Source of the DNA: a virus | DNA length: 37,332 nt | Reading direction: 5' to 3' (one strand) | Virus record (IMG/VR): IMGVR_UViG_3300037486_000738 | Span: 1 to 37,332 of that record | Part shown: piece after piece, positions 26,136 to 35,526 of the stretch | Numbering within the stretch: the stretch's first letter is position 1 | How the letters are laid out: every line of letters begins with the position of its first letter | The notes under the pieces: model-generated | Seen by the model: the letters and a program-made list of their open reading frames with translations, nothing else | The model's database searches: none | What the model was told of the DNA's origin: nothing | Program-made: the position numbers and the translations under genes

Positions 26136-28660
26136 AAACATGGTTTCTGGGATTAATCTTAGCAATTTTGTCTCTTAATATTTTTGGACAAAATTGCACA
26201 ATTCTTTCAAAAGCAAATAATATAACTCCTGATAAGTTATGTTCTCCTGTTACAGCAACATGGAAAGTAACTTATACTGGAGTTAATGATGCTGGCACGC
26301 CTGTTTCTATCAGATATAATTGGGATAATGGTGTAGTAATAACAGTTCCGGCAACTCAAATAGGCCCAGGAATTTTTGAAGCTACTGCAGCCAATACGTA
26401 TACGTCTGCTGGTAATAGATGTAATTATCATCCTCAAGCAACTTTAGTTGTAAATGGAGTAATTTGTAGTTCCTCTACTCAAGAACAGATTGTAACAGTA
26501 TGGGATGACGATGATCATAACGGCGGCAGAATGCATATAAATCCACTTATATGGCCGATATGTTTTGGAAATAGCGCGAACGTTCGTTTTCAAGATTTAA
26601 CTTTATTTAATTGCGTTCCACCTCAAGAAAGAGATAATCCTAATGTTAATACAAGATGGATACAGTGGATTTATGGAACTGATATTACAATGACTGGAGT
26701 TCCTATAACTATCGGAGGAAGAAATCGAACATTCCCGTTTATAGATAATGTAATAACTCTTCCAGGACCTGTTACAGGATCCGGTGTTTGGTCTGATGTA
26801 ATAAATGTAGCTAATGATAAACAAATAGGCGAGTATTTTCAAGTTACTTTACGTAATTGGAATTATTGTAATCCTTATGATGATCCAACTATTCCAGGTG
26901 GCCCAAGAGATAAAGAAAACGGCGATCATCCACCAGTAGTCACAACTGCAATAATATTAATTGTGCCATATCCTGATGCAACTATAACTCCGGTTTCTCC
27001 TATGTGTGAAAATGATATACCCATTGTTTTATCAGCAGCAACGCCCGGTGGAACTTGGAGAGGAGATGGAATGAATGGAAGTACCTTTAGTCCATCAGTT
27101 GCTGGCGCAGGAAATCATATAATTCAATATGACGTTACAAACTCTTCAGGGTGTACAGATAGAGATACAATAACAATATTAGTTAAGCCCAACCCTGACG
27201 CAATAATAGCGCCTATAGGAGTTACATGTGAAACTGATCCGCCATTTATGTTAATAGCAATTGATACTGGTGGTGTATGGTCAGGTACAGGAGTCATTGG
27301 AAATATGTTTCATCCAGCAATTGCTGGAAATGGTAATCATTTTATTACATATAATATATCTTGGGATGGATGTGATAATTTTGATCAGCAAATAATTACA
27401 GTTGCAACTCCAGATGCAACTGTAAATCCTATAGATACTTTATGCGTAGATGATCCTGCTATTATTTTAACTGCGCATGATTTAAACGGAACGTGGTCAG
27501 GTCCTGGTGTTGTAGGAAACGCATTTTATCCTAGATTAGCTGGAATTGGAGATCATCTTATTTCATATACTCTCAACAATCCTCAGTGTAATGATAGTGA
27601 TAGCACAATTATAACTGTAATGCCAATTCCTATTATAACAATACAACCAGTAGGTATTACTTTTATTAATGGGCCCTTAATAACTCTACAAGCTACACCA
27701 ACAGGAGGAGTATGGTCCGGATCAGGTGTAACAAATAGCATTTTTAATCCAAACATAGCAGGAGTAGGAGTTCATACTATAACATATGAAATGTTACCAG
27801 ATAGATGGGGCTGTGCAGCAAAAGATACTATACAAATTACAGTAATTATGCCGCCGAAGCCTATTGCGGATTTTGAGCCAGATACAGTTGGCTGTGCAGT
27901 TTTAACGGTTCCATTTATTAATAATAGCTTATACGGAGAAACTTATATATGGGACTTTGGAGATGAAACATATTCTAATGAAAGAGATCCTATTCATACA
28001 TATTATTTCCCTGGAGCTTATATTGTAAAATTAACTGTTATTAATGTAGCTGGTACATCTATACATAATGGAATAATTCAAGTATATCAGAATCCTATTG
28101 CGATTATTGATGCATATCCTACTACTGTAATAAATAATGAACAAATAGTTATTTTTTATAATCACTCGCATTATGCGCAAACTTATTTATGGGAATTTGG
28201 AGATCGAGAAATATCAACAGAAGAAAACCCTTATCATAAATACTTAAATCCTGGAACTTATTTAGTTACTCTTACTGTAACATCTGAAAATGGATGTACT
28301 GATTCAACAACATTTAATACTCCTATAATTGTTGATTGGAAAACGGGTGTTATTAAATTTCCTAATGCATTTAAGTGGAATGAGACAGGACCTACTGGAG
28401 GAATATGGAAAGATGGAGTTTATCCTGAAATGGATTTTGTTTTTAGACCATTTTTTGAAAATATAATAGAATATTATCTTCAAATTTATAATAGATGGGG
28501 AACTCTAATATATGAAAGTAATGATTTATACAGAGGGTGGGATGGATACACAAAAGATGGCAGATTGTCACCGCAAGGAGTTTATGTATGGAAAGCAAAT
28601 GGAAGATTTGCTGATGGAAAATATTTTAATGAAGTTGGCGATGTAACATTTTTACACTAA
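26132..28660 (+). CDS. Large secreted repeat protein with PKD domains and type B T9SS sorting domain
   Basis: 842 residues. Signal peptide about 1-20. An N-terminal beta-rich region (about 20-280) is followed by four repeats of about 75 residues (about 283-590), each with a P-D-A-x-I-x-P start, a GGxWSGxGV core and an AGxGxHxIxY strand. Two PKD domains follow (about 593-755; YIWDFGDETYSNERDPIHTY and YLWEFGDREISTEENPYHKY). The last ~95 residues match the gliding-motility-associated (type B) C-terminal domain: KFPNAFKWN, YLQIYNRWGTLIYES, GWDGYTKDG, PQGVYVWK. In hosts such proteins leave by the T9SS and stay on the surface or help adhesion. This is the largest gene of the window. Confidence 0.85.
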   Translation: MKTWFLGLILAILSLNIFGQNCTILSKANNITPDKLCSPVTATWKVTYTGVNDAGTPVSIRYNWDNGVVITVPATQIGPGIFEATAANTYTSAGNRCNYHPQATLVVNGVICSSSTQEQIVTVWDDDDHNGGRMHINPLIWPICFGNSANVRFQDLTLFNCVPPQERDNPNVNTRWIQWIYGTDITMTGVPITIGGRNRTFPFIDNVITLPGPVTGSGVWSDVINVANDKQIGEYFQVTLRNWNYCNPYDDPTIPGGPRDKENGDHPPVVTTAIILIVPYPDATITPVSPMCENDIPIVLSAATPGGTWRGDGMNGSTFSPSVAGAGNHIIQYDVTNSSGCTDRDTITILVKPNPDAIIAPIGVTCETDPPFMLIAIDTGGVWSGTGVIGNMFHPAIAGNGNHFITYNISWDGCDNFDQQIITVATPDATVNPIDTLCVDDPAIILTAHDLNGTWSGPGVVGNAFYPRLAGIGDHLISYTLNNPQCNDSDSTIITVMPIPIITIQPVGITFINGPLITLQATPTGGVWSGSGVTNSIFNPNIAGVGVHTITYEMLPDRWGCAAKDTIQITVIMPPKPIADFEPDTVGCAVLTVPFINNSLYGETYIWDFGDETYSNERDPIHTYYFPGAYIVKLTVINVAGTSIHNGIIQVYQNPIAIIDAYPTTVINNEQIVIFYNHSHYAQTYLWEFGDREISTEENPYHKYLNPGTYLVTLTVTSENGCTDSTTFNTPIIVDWKTGVIKFPNAFKWNETGPTGGIWKDGVYPEMDFVFRPFFENIIEYYLQIYNRWGTLIYESNDLYRGWDGYTKDGRLSPQGVYVWKANGRFADGKYFNEVGDVTFLH

Positions 28661-28671
28661 ATTTTATAATT

Positions 28672-29010
28672 ATGAAAAGAAGAAATTTTTTTAGATCACT
28701 ATTAATAATCGGAGCAGCATCTATTGTAGTACCTTCAATATTATTACAAGAAAATGATGATGATAGGTTAGATAGAATGGTTGGAAACGGAGATCATATC
28801 GTTAATGAAAAATTTTATTTACGTAGATATCATCGTTTTGATGGAATGCCATGTTTTATAGATAAATGTGAATTTTATTCTAATAGTAACGAAATTTGTA
28901 TCTATGTAAATAACGGGTCAATAGTTACAAATAGTTATTTTAATCATACAAGCGTAAAATGCAATACGTATATTAATGCTATACAAGTTATTAAACCATC
29001 ATCCAATTAA
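28672..29010 (+). CDS. Exported protein with Tat-like signal
   Basis: 112 residues. The N-terminus MKRRNFFRSLLIIGAAS looks like a twin-arginine signal (RRNFF). The mature part has short strands (ICIYVNNGSIVTNSYFNHTS) like a fragment of a right-handed beta-helix. It follows the large T9SS protein by 11 nt. Function unknown. Confidence 0.5.
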   Translation: MKRRNFFRSLLIIGAASIVVPSILLQENDDDRLDRMVGNGDHIVNEKFYLRRYHRFDGMPCFIDKCEFYSNSNEICIYVNNGSIVTNSYFNHTSVKCNTYINAIQVIKPSSN

Positions 29011-29025
29011 ATAAATATAATAAAA

Positions 29026-29625
29026 ATGAAAAATATTTTATTGTTTTTATTTTTAGTATGTTCTTTAGCTTTAAGCGCTCAACCAATTCGTACAGAATTA
29101 AGTATTCAAGCTAGAGGTTCTGATATAAATGGTCTTTTAGGAGTAGAATTACAATTGGGTAATTTTGGAATATCTGAGAGTTGGCGCCCAATGACTAATG
29201 GAATTAATTCATTTATAACTACAATATCTTTATATGCTAGCGAATTTAATTTCGATCCTCAACCTTATGTAACTATAGGATACGCAACAAAGGGATATGC
29301 ATATATTTCTACTCCCGATTCTATACCACTTGATAATCCTTACGTTGGATATGATTTAAATAATGCAACATTTATTCCGTGCATGTTTTTATTAGTAGGA
29401 GTTAAAAGTACAATATATAATGTTTTAGATAATCGTTTAAGTGGAAAAGCGGGAGCAGGAATTACTATAAGTGATAATGGCCAGCAATTTTCATTTGAAT
29501 TATCAATGAATTATATTTTATTTAAAAATAGAAAATACGAAAGAATGCGAAGAGATAAGTATTATTATAATCAATGTACTACTTATAGAGATTCAGATGG
29601 TTATTATCATAATTATAAAAAATGA
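29026..29625 (+). CDS. Secreted protein, possible small outer-membrane barrel
   Basis: 199 residues. Signal peptide about 1-18 (ALSAQ). The mature part alternates amphipathic strands (FGISESWRP, PYVTIGYATKGYAYIS, FSFELSMNYILF), as in small beta-barrels or periplasmic beta proteins. A basic, Tyr-rich tail follows. Function unknown. The stop overlaps the next ATG. Confidence 0.5.
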   Translation: MKNILLFLFLVCSLALSAQPIRTELSIQARGSDINGLLGVELQLGNFGISESWRPMTNGINSFITTISLYASEFNFDPQPYVTIGYATKGYAYISTPDSIPLDNPYVGYDLNNATFIPCMFLLVGVKSTIYNVLDNRLSGKAGAGITISDNGQQFSFELSMNYILFKNRKYERMRRDKYYYNQCTTYRDSDGYYHNYKK

Positions 29626-29840
29626 AATATAAAATACTTATATTATTTTTAATAAATATGTTTTTATTTTCTAGATGCGTAGTATCTCATCAACAACCGT
29701 ATGCGGCTAGAAAAGATTTAATCACTTCTGAAAAATATATTTATGGAATGGCTAAAACACCATATAAACCTTCAAAAACAATAAGAAACTTAGAAAAGAA
29801 AAATCATAAAAAAGGAAAAAAAATAAAAAGAAGATATTAA
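29622..29840 (+). CDS. Small basic lipoprotein
   Basis: 72 residues. Lipobox FSRC (residues 16-19); the mature part is very basic (NLEKKNHKKGKKIKRRY), which might bind lipopolysaccharide or nucleic acid. Coupled to the preceding gene by ATGA. Function unknown. Confidence 0.5.
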   Translation: MKYKILILFLINMFLFSRCVVSHQQPYAARKDLITSEKYIYGMAKTPYKPSKTIRNLEKKNHKKGKKIKRRY

Positions 29841-29842
29841 AT

Positions 29843-29992
29843 ATGATTTATATAACAGAGTGTACTAAATGTAAGGAATCCATTTCCTTTTTAAACAACG
29901 AAGAAACAAAAATCTGTAATAAATGTAAAGAAGTAATTATAAATCCTACTTATAAAAAAGGTATCAAGAATAAAAAATCTAAAAAAGAATGA
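29843..29992 (+). CDS. Small zinc-ribbon protein, 49 aa
   Basis: Two C-x2-C pairs (CTKC, CNKC) 17 residues apart, then a lysine-rich tail. Typical zinc-ribbon layout. The stop is one base before the next gene's ATG. Confidence 0.5.
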   Translation: MIYITECTKCKESISFLNNEETKICNKCKEVIINPTYKKGIKNKKSKKE

Positions 29993-29993
29993 A

Positions 29994-31736
29994 ATGAAAA
30001 AATTAATGTTTTTACTATCGATCATTCTGATGAGTTTGATCATAGGCTGTCAGCCTGATAAGCCAGCTGGCGGCGAAGTTGATGCATATAAATCATCAAA
30101 TTCTCCATCAGATCCTTCAATGAGAGCTCCATCATTTAAATACCCTCCTGTCGGTATTGCAGTATCTACTGGTTCAGCATGGGCAGCTTCAGTAGTTAAT
30201 AATTCAAGTAATTGGAATACTGCTTATGGCTGGGGTAATCATGCAGGACTTTATGAACCTAAATTAGGAAATCCATCTGCGGCCAATTATGTATTAACAT
30301 CTACAACTAGTGGTGTAAGATCTTGGATTCCAATGGCTGGAGGGGGGACTATGATTTATCCTTCATCAGGAATTCCAATATCTTTGGGTAATTCTTGGGG
30401 AACTTCTATTATTAATAATTCATCAAATTGGAATACTGCTTATAGTTGGGGAAATCATGCGGGACTTTATAAATTAATTTCCTATGTGCCAACTTGGAAT
30501 GAGATAACCGGAAAGCCGAATTTTGATGCTTTATATAAATCTATTTCTTATATTCCTGCGTGGTCTGAAATATCTGGAAAGCCAACAACGTTAACTGGTT
30601 ATGGAATTATTAATGCGATGAGTACTTCTCACCCTGCGAACGTTATCACTGCTGCTGCTATTACTAGCTGGACTATGGCCTATGGGTGGGGTGATCATGA
30701 AGGATTATATAAATCAGTTTCTTATGTACCTACATGGGTAGAAATTACTGGAAAGCCAAATTTTGCTATTGTAGCAACATCTGGAGATTATAATGATTTA
30801 GTTAATAAACCGTCTGGAATTACTTGTGATTGGCCAGATATTACAAATAAACCTATAACATATCCCCCATCAATGCATAATCATGATTTACTTTATAAAA
30901 CAGTATCTTATGTACCTACATGGGAAGAAATAACTGGAAAGCCCGCAGTTTATCCTCCATCACCACATAGTCATGATTTATTTTATAAACCTGCATCTTA
31001 TGTACCTACATGGGAAGAGATAATTGGAAAACCTACAACATATACTCCATCAACACACGGACATAATTGGACAGTAATTACAAATACGCCTGCTACATAT
31101 CCACCATCAACACATAATCACGATGGCTTATATAGACCAATTTCTTATGTACCTATATGGGCAGAAATAATTGGAAAGCCTACAACCGTTTCGGGCTATG
31201 GAATTACTAATGCGATGACTACATCACACCCAGCAAATGTTATTACATCGGTTAATATTACTAATTGGAATACTTCTTATAGTTGGGGAAATCATGCAGG
31301 ACTTTATAAACCAATTTCTTATGTACCAACTTGGCCAGAAATAACCGGAAAACCAGCAACATATCCTCCATCAACGCATAATCATGATACATATTACAAA
31401 CCAATATCTTATATACCTACATGGGCAGAAATTGCAGGAAAACCAGCGTTTGCTGTAGTTGCAATATCGGGCAGTTATACTGATTTAGCTAATATTCCTA
31501 CATCATTTACTCCAAAAAGTCATGCTCATACGTGGACTGAAATAACGAATAAACCTCCAGAACAAGAATTATTAGAAGCTTTACAATTATTAGATTATTT
31601 ACCAATTCCAACAAGAACAACTGCAGCAATCAATACATTAGTTCCTGTAAATAGTAGTGGTATCGTTAAAGACGGAGATTTAAACGTTTATAAAGTTTAC
31701 ATAAATGGAGTATGGAGAATAATACAAACTAATTAA
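29994..31736 (+). CDS. Lipoprotein built of phage tail-fibre repeats
   Basis: 580 residues. A type II signal peptide ends in lipobox IIGC (residues 16-19). The body has two repeat types known from phage tail fibres: WNTAYGWGNHAGLY units (at least four) and YVPTWxEITGKP followed by YPPSxHNHD (about eight). The end has VYINGVWRIIQ. With a lipobox the protein should be made in the infected cell and lipid-anchored in the envelope instead of, or before, joining a particle. It could be a decoy fibre, an adhesin or a superinfection blocker. The role is inferred. Confidence 0.75.
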   Translation: MKKLMFLLSIILMSLIIGCQPDKPAGGEVDAYKSSNSPSDPSMRAPSFKYPPVGIAVSTGSAWAASVVNNSSNWNTAYGWGNHAGLYEPKLGNPSAANYVLTSTTSGVRSWIPMAGGGTMIYPSSGIPISLGNSWGTSIINNSSNWNTAYSWGNHAGLYKLISYVPTWNEITGKPNFDALYKSISYIPAWSEISGKPTTLTGYGIINAMSTSHPANVITAAAITSWTMAYGWGDHEGLYKSVSYVPTWVEITGKPNFAIVATSGDYNDLVNKPSGITCDWPDITNKPITYPPSMHNHDLLYKTVSYVPTWEEITGKPAVYPPSPHSHDLFYKPASYVPTWEEIIGKPTTYTPSTHGHNWTVITNTPATYPPSTHNHDGLYRPISYVPIWAEIIGKPTTVSGYGITNAMTTSHPANVITSVNITNWNTSYSWGNHAGLYKPISYVPTWPEITGKPATYPPSTHNHDTYYKPISYIPTWAEIAGKPAFAVVAISGSYTDLANIPTSFTPKSHAHTWTEITNKPPEQELLEALQLLDYLPIPTRTTAAINTLVPVNSSGIVKDGDLNVYKVYINGVWRIIQTN

Positions 31737-31737
31737 C

Positions 31738-32232
31738 ATGAAAAAAACACTTTTATGCCTAAGTTTGCTAATTTTGAGTTTTGCAATTAAAGCTCAAGTA
31801 TTAGGAGTTGACAGAACTGAAATAACTATGGGATCATCTGCCAATATTGAGAAATTTGATCTTTGTTCAGATACAACTTGGACTGTTGTAACTTCTCAAT
31901 CATGGCTAAAGGTTATAGTTTATTTGTGGTACGGAAACACGCACTCTACTTCTATGGGCTATAGCGGTTCAGCACCAGATATTGGATATAGTGAATTTAT
32001 CAATAATACAGGAGCTGGGCGTGACAGCGCATTTATTAAATTAATTGCTGATGCAAACACTTCTACAACTAGAACAGCTATGGTAACAATAACAGGAATG
32101 AATGTACCAGTAATTAGAACAATTACAGTTACACAAACTGGAATAGGAGAGAAAGTAACTAAAATGGTAATGAATAACGGCAGTATGATAATAAAGAGTT
32201 CAAATACAATAATAAACAAAATAAATCCATAA
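31738..32232 (+). CDS. Secreted BACON-domain protein
   Basis: 164 residues. Signal peptide about 1-19 (AIKAQ). The domain fits BACON: CSDTTWTVVTSQSWLKV, then ANTSTTRTAMVTITG and TITVTQTG. BACON domains occur in Bacteroidetes surface proteins and crAss-like phages and are thought to bind carbohydrates or mucin. It follows the tail-fibre lipoprotein by 1 nt. Confidence 0.72.
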   Translation: MKKTLLCLSLLILSFAIKAQVLGVDRTEITMGSSANIEKFDLCSDTTWTVVTSQSWLKVIVYLWYGNTHSTSMGYSGSAPDIGYSEFINNTGAGRDSAFIKLIADANTSTTRTAMVTITGMNVPVIRTITVTQTGIGEKVTKMVMNNGSMIIKSSNTIINKINP

Positions 32233-32257
32233 AACAATAAATTTAAATCAAAAATAT

Positions 32258-32680
32258 ATGAAAAAAACAACATTTTTTAAAACTATTATTGCATCATTAG
32301 CAATCATAGTAATGGCGCTTGGATTAAATTCTTGTACTAAAAAATCCTGTGAAAAGAACAATTTTGGAACTGTAATAGTTACAAATAATACTGGCCAGGT
32401 AATATGGGTAGACTGTACTCAGGCAGGCAGTGACTATAATGACGAAAGAATGCTTGGCGTTGGGCAGAAAACTCAATATCAAATGAAGCCGGGCGAGATA
32501 ACTGAATGGGCGATTGAAGCTTGGGATTATCCCAACGGCACATGGTATACTGATACATATTATCTCGACCAATGCGATACGCATAACGATCCTTGGACAA
32601 TAGGAAAAAAGAAATCTACAAAAAATCTTGAGAAATTTAATATTAAGATCAATTCTACAGTAAAAATCACTCATGAATAA
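32258..32680 (+). CDS. Lipoprotein, 140 aa
   Basis: Signal peptide with lipobox LNSC (residues 23-26), mature part CTKKSCEKNNFG then a beta-rich domain (GTVIVTNNTGQVIWVDC). Codon use is a little less AT-rich than the neighbours. Function unknown. Confidence 0.6.
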   Translation: MKKTTFFKTIIASLAIIVMALGLNSCTKKSCEKNNFGTVIVTNNTGQVIWVDCTQAGSDYNDERMLGVGQKTQYQMKPGEITEWAIEAWDYPNGTWYTDTYYLDQCDTHNDPWTIGKKKSTKNLEKFNIKINSTVKITHE

Positions 32681-32690
32681 ATAGATTAAA

Positions 32691-32762
32691 GGAGGTATGG
32701 TGTAATGGATAGCACGTTGGTCTTCGGAACCAACTGTACGGGTTCGAATCCTGTTACCTCTA
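32691..32762 (+). tRNA. tRNA-Arg(UCG)
   Basis: Isolated from the arrays. Acceptor GGAGGTA/TACCTCT, D-arm GTGTAATGGATAGCAC, anticodon arm TTGGT-CTTCGGA-ACCAA, T-arm ACGGG-TTCGAAT-CCTGT. It lies between a lipoprotein and a hypothetical gene. Confidence 0.92.
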
Positions 32763-32777
32763 CTAATCATACTGTTT

Positions 32778-33149
32778 ATGGCACCGAATTTTTATGATAG
32801 TACAAGCACAACCTCAGGACACTGGGGTTATGTGTTTCCTATAGATCGTTCGTTTACAGTTTATCACACTACCAGAAACGGCCGAGAATCTTATGAGTAT
32901 CAAGGAACTTCAGCTCCTGAAGTATTTTGGTCTCACCAAGATAAATATGAAATTTCGTATACGCAAACCGCAATTTACCCCAACAAAGAAGCCGAGATCA
33001 AGATCAAAAAGTTGTTAAAAATAATGGCAAGCGCTCTTTGTAAAGAAGGATGGATAGACCATAAATACTATTATTCAGAGCCTCTACCAATTCCTGTGGG
33101 GCTTAGGGGTGTTCGTCTAGAAGGTCGCGGATGGGGCAACAAAAAATAA
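32778..33149 (+). CDS. Hypothetical protein, 123 aa
   Basis: Soluble, aromatic-rich (SGHWGYVFPIDRSFTVYHTT), with a charged helix near 70-90 and a Gly/Arg end. Less AT-rich than its neighbours. No family recognised. Confidence 0.45.
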   Translation: MAPNFYDSTSTTSGHWGYVFPIDRSFTVYHTTRNGRESYEYQGTSAPEVFWSHQDKYEISYTQTAIYPNKEAEIKIKKLLKIMASALCKEGWIDHKYYYSEPLPIPVGLRGVRLEGRGWGNKK

Positions 33150-33184
33150 TTATATAAATATTTCTTCGTGTAATAAATTTTGAT

Positions 33185-33192
33185 TATATTTG
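33185..33192 (+). promoter_or_regulatory. Promoter box TATATTTG
   Basis: TATATTTG 21 nt before the ATG at 33214, with TTCGTG about 20 nt further upstream as a weak partner. Likely drives the membrane-peptide and deformylase operon. Confidence 0.6.
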
Positions 33193-33213
33193 TATAAGTA
33201 AAAATATAAAGCA

Positions 33214-33411
33214 ATGACAGCATTTCCAAGTTGGGGAGCAATAGTAGCAAATACTATTAATTCGTTAAATAATAAACAAGATGGATTAATTGGTGATTAT
33301 GTAAAAGAAAGAGCAACGGCAAAAGATAGATTAATAGGCTATGGAATACTGATTGGAATTACTGCATTTATTTTAGGAATATTTCTCATACTAATGCTAA
33401 TAACAAATTAA
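33214..33411 (+). CDS. Small membrane protein, 65 aa
   Basis: A polar N-terminal half with NKQDGLIGDYVKERATAKD and one strong membrane helix (about 42-63). First gene after the promoter at 33185. Function unknown. Confidence 0.5.
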   Translation: MTAFPSWGAIVANTINSLNNKQDGLIGDYVKERATAKDRLIGYGILIGITAFILGIFLILMLITN

Positions 33412-33422
33412 AACATAACGAA

Positions 33423-33632
33423 ATGAAATCTTTAATATTAATATTCATAAAATATTTAGCGTTATCCATTTTAATATTTGGATCAATTGTGTCTATTATA
33501 ATTGCAATTATGTTTTTTGTTAATCCACAAAGTATTAATGACACAAATCTTGCAGGAATTGGGTGTTTAATAACTGGCACGTTTGGTTGGATGTATGGAG
33601 CATATAATTTATTTAAAAATAACGAGAGATGA
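33423..33632 (+). CDS. Small membrane protein, 69 aa
   Basis: Two membrane helices (about 4-32 and 42-60) with a short basic tail. The stop overlaps the next ATG. Function unknown. Confidence 0.5.
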   Translation: MKSLILIFIKYLALSILIFGSIVSIIIAIMFFVNPQSINDTNLAGIGCLITGTFGWMYGAYNLFKNNER

Positions 33633-33727
33633 AAACACAATTATGTATTTTCGCAACAGCGGCTGCTGTTATGTATATTATTTGGGCAATTAAAATGATT
33701 AAAGATTATGATAAAATAAGAAAATAA
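33629..33727 (+). CDS. Tiny membrane peptide, 32 aa
   Basis: Started by an ATGA overlap; a single hydrophobic helix (about 5-23) and a basic/acidic tail (KDYDKIRK). Too short for family assignment. Confidence 0.4.
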   Translation: MKTQLCIFATAAAVMYIIWAIKMIKDYDKIRK

Positions 33728-33734
33728 ACCAAAA

Positions 33735-33977
33735 ATGATAACATTTAAATTATTTTGTATAAATTTTATTCTTTTTGTATACGAAAATTATGTAAAAGAA
33801 GATTTTGATGTATTAACTAAATTTGGAAAAATAATAATTTATCCTGCATGGTTAGCTCTCGCAATAAGTATATGGTTAATATGTCCTATATTTATTCCAG
33901 AATATTTTTTTAAACAAAGTAAAATATATGCAGAAATACAAAAACAAATAAAAACAATAAAAATGCCAACTTTATAA
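33735..33977 (+). CDS. Small membrane protein, 80 aa
   Basis: Two hydrophobic segments (about 1-16 and 32-52) and a basic tail (EIQKQIKTIKMPTL). The stop overlaps the deformylase start as TAATG. Function unknown. Confidence 0.45.
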   Translation: MITFKLFCINFILFVYENYVKEDFDVLTKFGKIIIYPAWLALAISIWLICPIFIPEYFFKQSKIYAEIQKQIKTIKMPTL

Positions 33978-34507
33978 TGATTTATCCTATTTACACATAT
34001 GGCAACGAAATACTTCGAAAAAAGACTGATTATGTAGATATTAAAGATCCTACATTGCCTATTCTTATTTCAGATATGTTTGAAACTATGCATAACGCAG
34101 AAGGCGCAGGTCTTGCTGCGTCGCAAATAGGCATTAGTAAAAAAATAATAGTCATTGATGAAGAAATATCTAAAGGAGAAAGATTTACTGGAGTTTTTAT
34201 AAATGCTGACGTGCTTCAACTTTTTAGTTATGGGACAGTATTGGAAGAAGGCTGCCTTAGTTTTCCGGGAATAATAATTCCTGTTGTACGAGCTCTTATG
34301 GTAGAAATAGAATACTTTGATAAAGATTTAATATATCATAAAGAACAATTTAGCGGGATAAAAGCAAGAATACTTCAACACGAATTTGATCATACAGAAG
34401 GAACACTATTTATAGATAAAATAAGTTCAGAGAATAGATTAAAACTTTTTATGCAATTAGAGGATATAAAGAATAAAAGAGTAATAACTAAATATCCAAT
34501 AGCATGA
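33977..34507 (+). CDS. def: Peptide deformylase
   Basis: 176 residues, full length. All three signature motifs are present: GAGLAASQIG (43-52), EGCLS (91-95) with metal ligand C93, and QHEFDH (134-139) with ligands H135 and H139 and catalytic E136. The enzyme removes the formyl group from the N-terminal Met of new proteins. Phage copies are known in several groups. It begins in a TAATG overlap with the membrane peptide and ends in an ATGA overlap. It complements the initiator tRNA and IF-1 of this window. Confidence 0.95.
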   Translation: MIYPIYTYGNEILRKKTDYVDIKDPTLPILISDMFETMHNAEGAGLAASQIGISKKIIVIDEEISKGERFTGVFINADVLQLFSYGTVLEEGCLSFPGIIIPVVRALMVEIEYFDKDLIYHKEQFSGIKARILQHEFDHTEGTLFIDKISSENRLKLFMQLEDIKNKRVITKYPIA

Positions 34508-34779
34508 AAACGTCAGGAAATTTTGAAGAAGCTGCAAGAATTCACATGATGATAGATTTTAAGAAAAAAATGAATTATTTGCGTAAATCATATAAAGAAA
34601 GCAAAAAACAATTCGATGATCTTTGCGAAGAACTTGATAATTCACCTGTAAATGAACAATATCTTCGAGAAATAACAACTCATTTAACAGTTCATTTGTC
34701 TGAAATGGATATAATTGAACAAAAAATAAAAGAAATAAATGAAATAGTAGAACATTTAAAAATGGAAATTTCAAATTAA
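34504..34779 (+). CDS. Coiled-coil protein, 91 aa
   Basis: Nearly all helical and charged (FKKKMNYLRKSYKESKKQFDDL; IEQKIKEINEIVEHLKM). Coupled to the deformylase gene by ATGA. Resembles small UvrB/UvrC-motif-like helices at its start (EEAARIHMMIDFKKK), but too short to call. Confidence 0.45.
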   Translation: MKTSGNFEEAARIHMMIDFKKKMNYLRKSYKESKKQFDDLCEELDNSPVNEQYLREITTHLTVHLSEMDIIEQKIKEINEIVEHLKMEISN

Positions 34780-34791
34780 TAAGTATACAAT

Positions 34792-35502
34792 ATGGAAAAA
34801 GATTTAACAAATAGAATATTTTTTATAGGAGACTTACACGGTCTAGATACATGGAAAGAAGAAGCTGAAGAAGCGTTAAGACAATATTATGAAATTGTTT
34901 TTCTTGGAGATTATGTCGATAGTTTTCATGTAAAAGCAGCTGAACAAATGTATAATCTTAAAGAAATATGCGCGTTTGTTCGTAAAAATAAAAAGCATGT
35001 AACTGCGCTTCTTGGAAATCATGATTATGCATATATTTATGGAATAGATGGCATAAGTGGAAAACAATACGATCATGCATTTGAATACAAAAAGATATTT
35101 GATGATAATTTAGATCTTTTTCAAATTGCTTGGGGCTATACAAATAAAAAAACTAAAAAGTATACTCTTGCAACGCATGCTGGATTAACTAAACAATTTT
35201 ACAAAAAATATGTTACGCCCGAAATTAAAGAAGGAGAATTAATTCACGAAACATTAAATGGCTTACAGGATAAAAAGGATATCATTTGGAAAGTTGGAGA
35301 TTGGAGAGGTGGTAGAGGAACTCCTGGGCCTTTATGGGCAGATTATAATGAAATATTAGAAGATCCATACACTGGAATAAATCAAGTATTTGGACATACT
35401 CCTCAGATAACTCCTAGATTGGATTATTTTGGAGAACATTTTATAGCATGCATAGATAATTGGGGAAATAAAAAAATGGTAAGTATGCTTATAGATTTAT
35501 AA
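34792..35502 (+). CDS. Calcineurin-like metallophosphoesterase
   Basis: 236 residues with the complete metal site of the PPP-type phosphatase family: GDLHG (13-17), GDYVDS (39-44), GNHD (75-78), THAGL with H129, and FGHTP near 201. Phage protein phosphatases of this type (lambda PP-like) remove phosphate from Ser/Thr/Tyr or His. The substrate here is unknown. It is followed by a terminator at 35527. Confidence 0.85.
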   Translation: MEKDLTNRIFFIGDLHGLDTWKEEAEEALRQYYEIVFLGDYVDSFHVKAAEQMYNLKEICAFVRKNKKHVTALLGNHDYAYIYGIDGISGKQYDHAFEYKKIFDDNLDLFQIAWGYTNKKTKKYTLATHAGLTKQFYKKYVTPEIKEGELIHETLNGLQDKKDIIWKVGDWRGGRGTPGPLWADYNEILEDPYTGINQVFGHTPQITPRLDYFGEHFIACIDNWGNKKMVSMLIDL

Positions 35503-35526
35503 TATTTAAAAATATCTTTAAAAATA

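Noticed and set aside
32324-32770. Minus-strand ORF of 148 codons over a lipoprotein and tRNA-Arg
   Set aside because: It runs through a canonical tRNA gene and a lipoprotein with clear signal peptide; it is a shadow frame.
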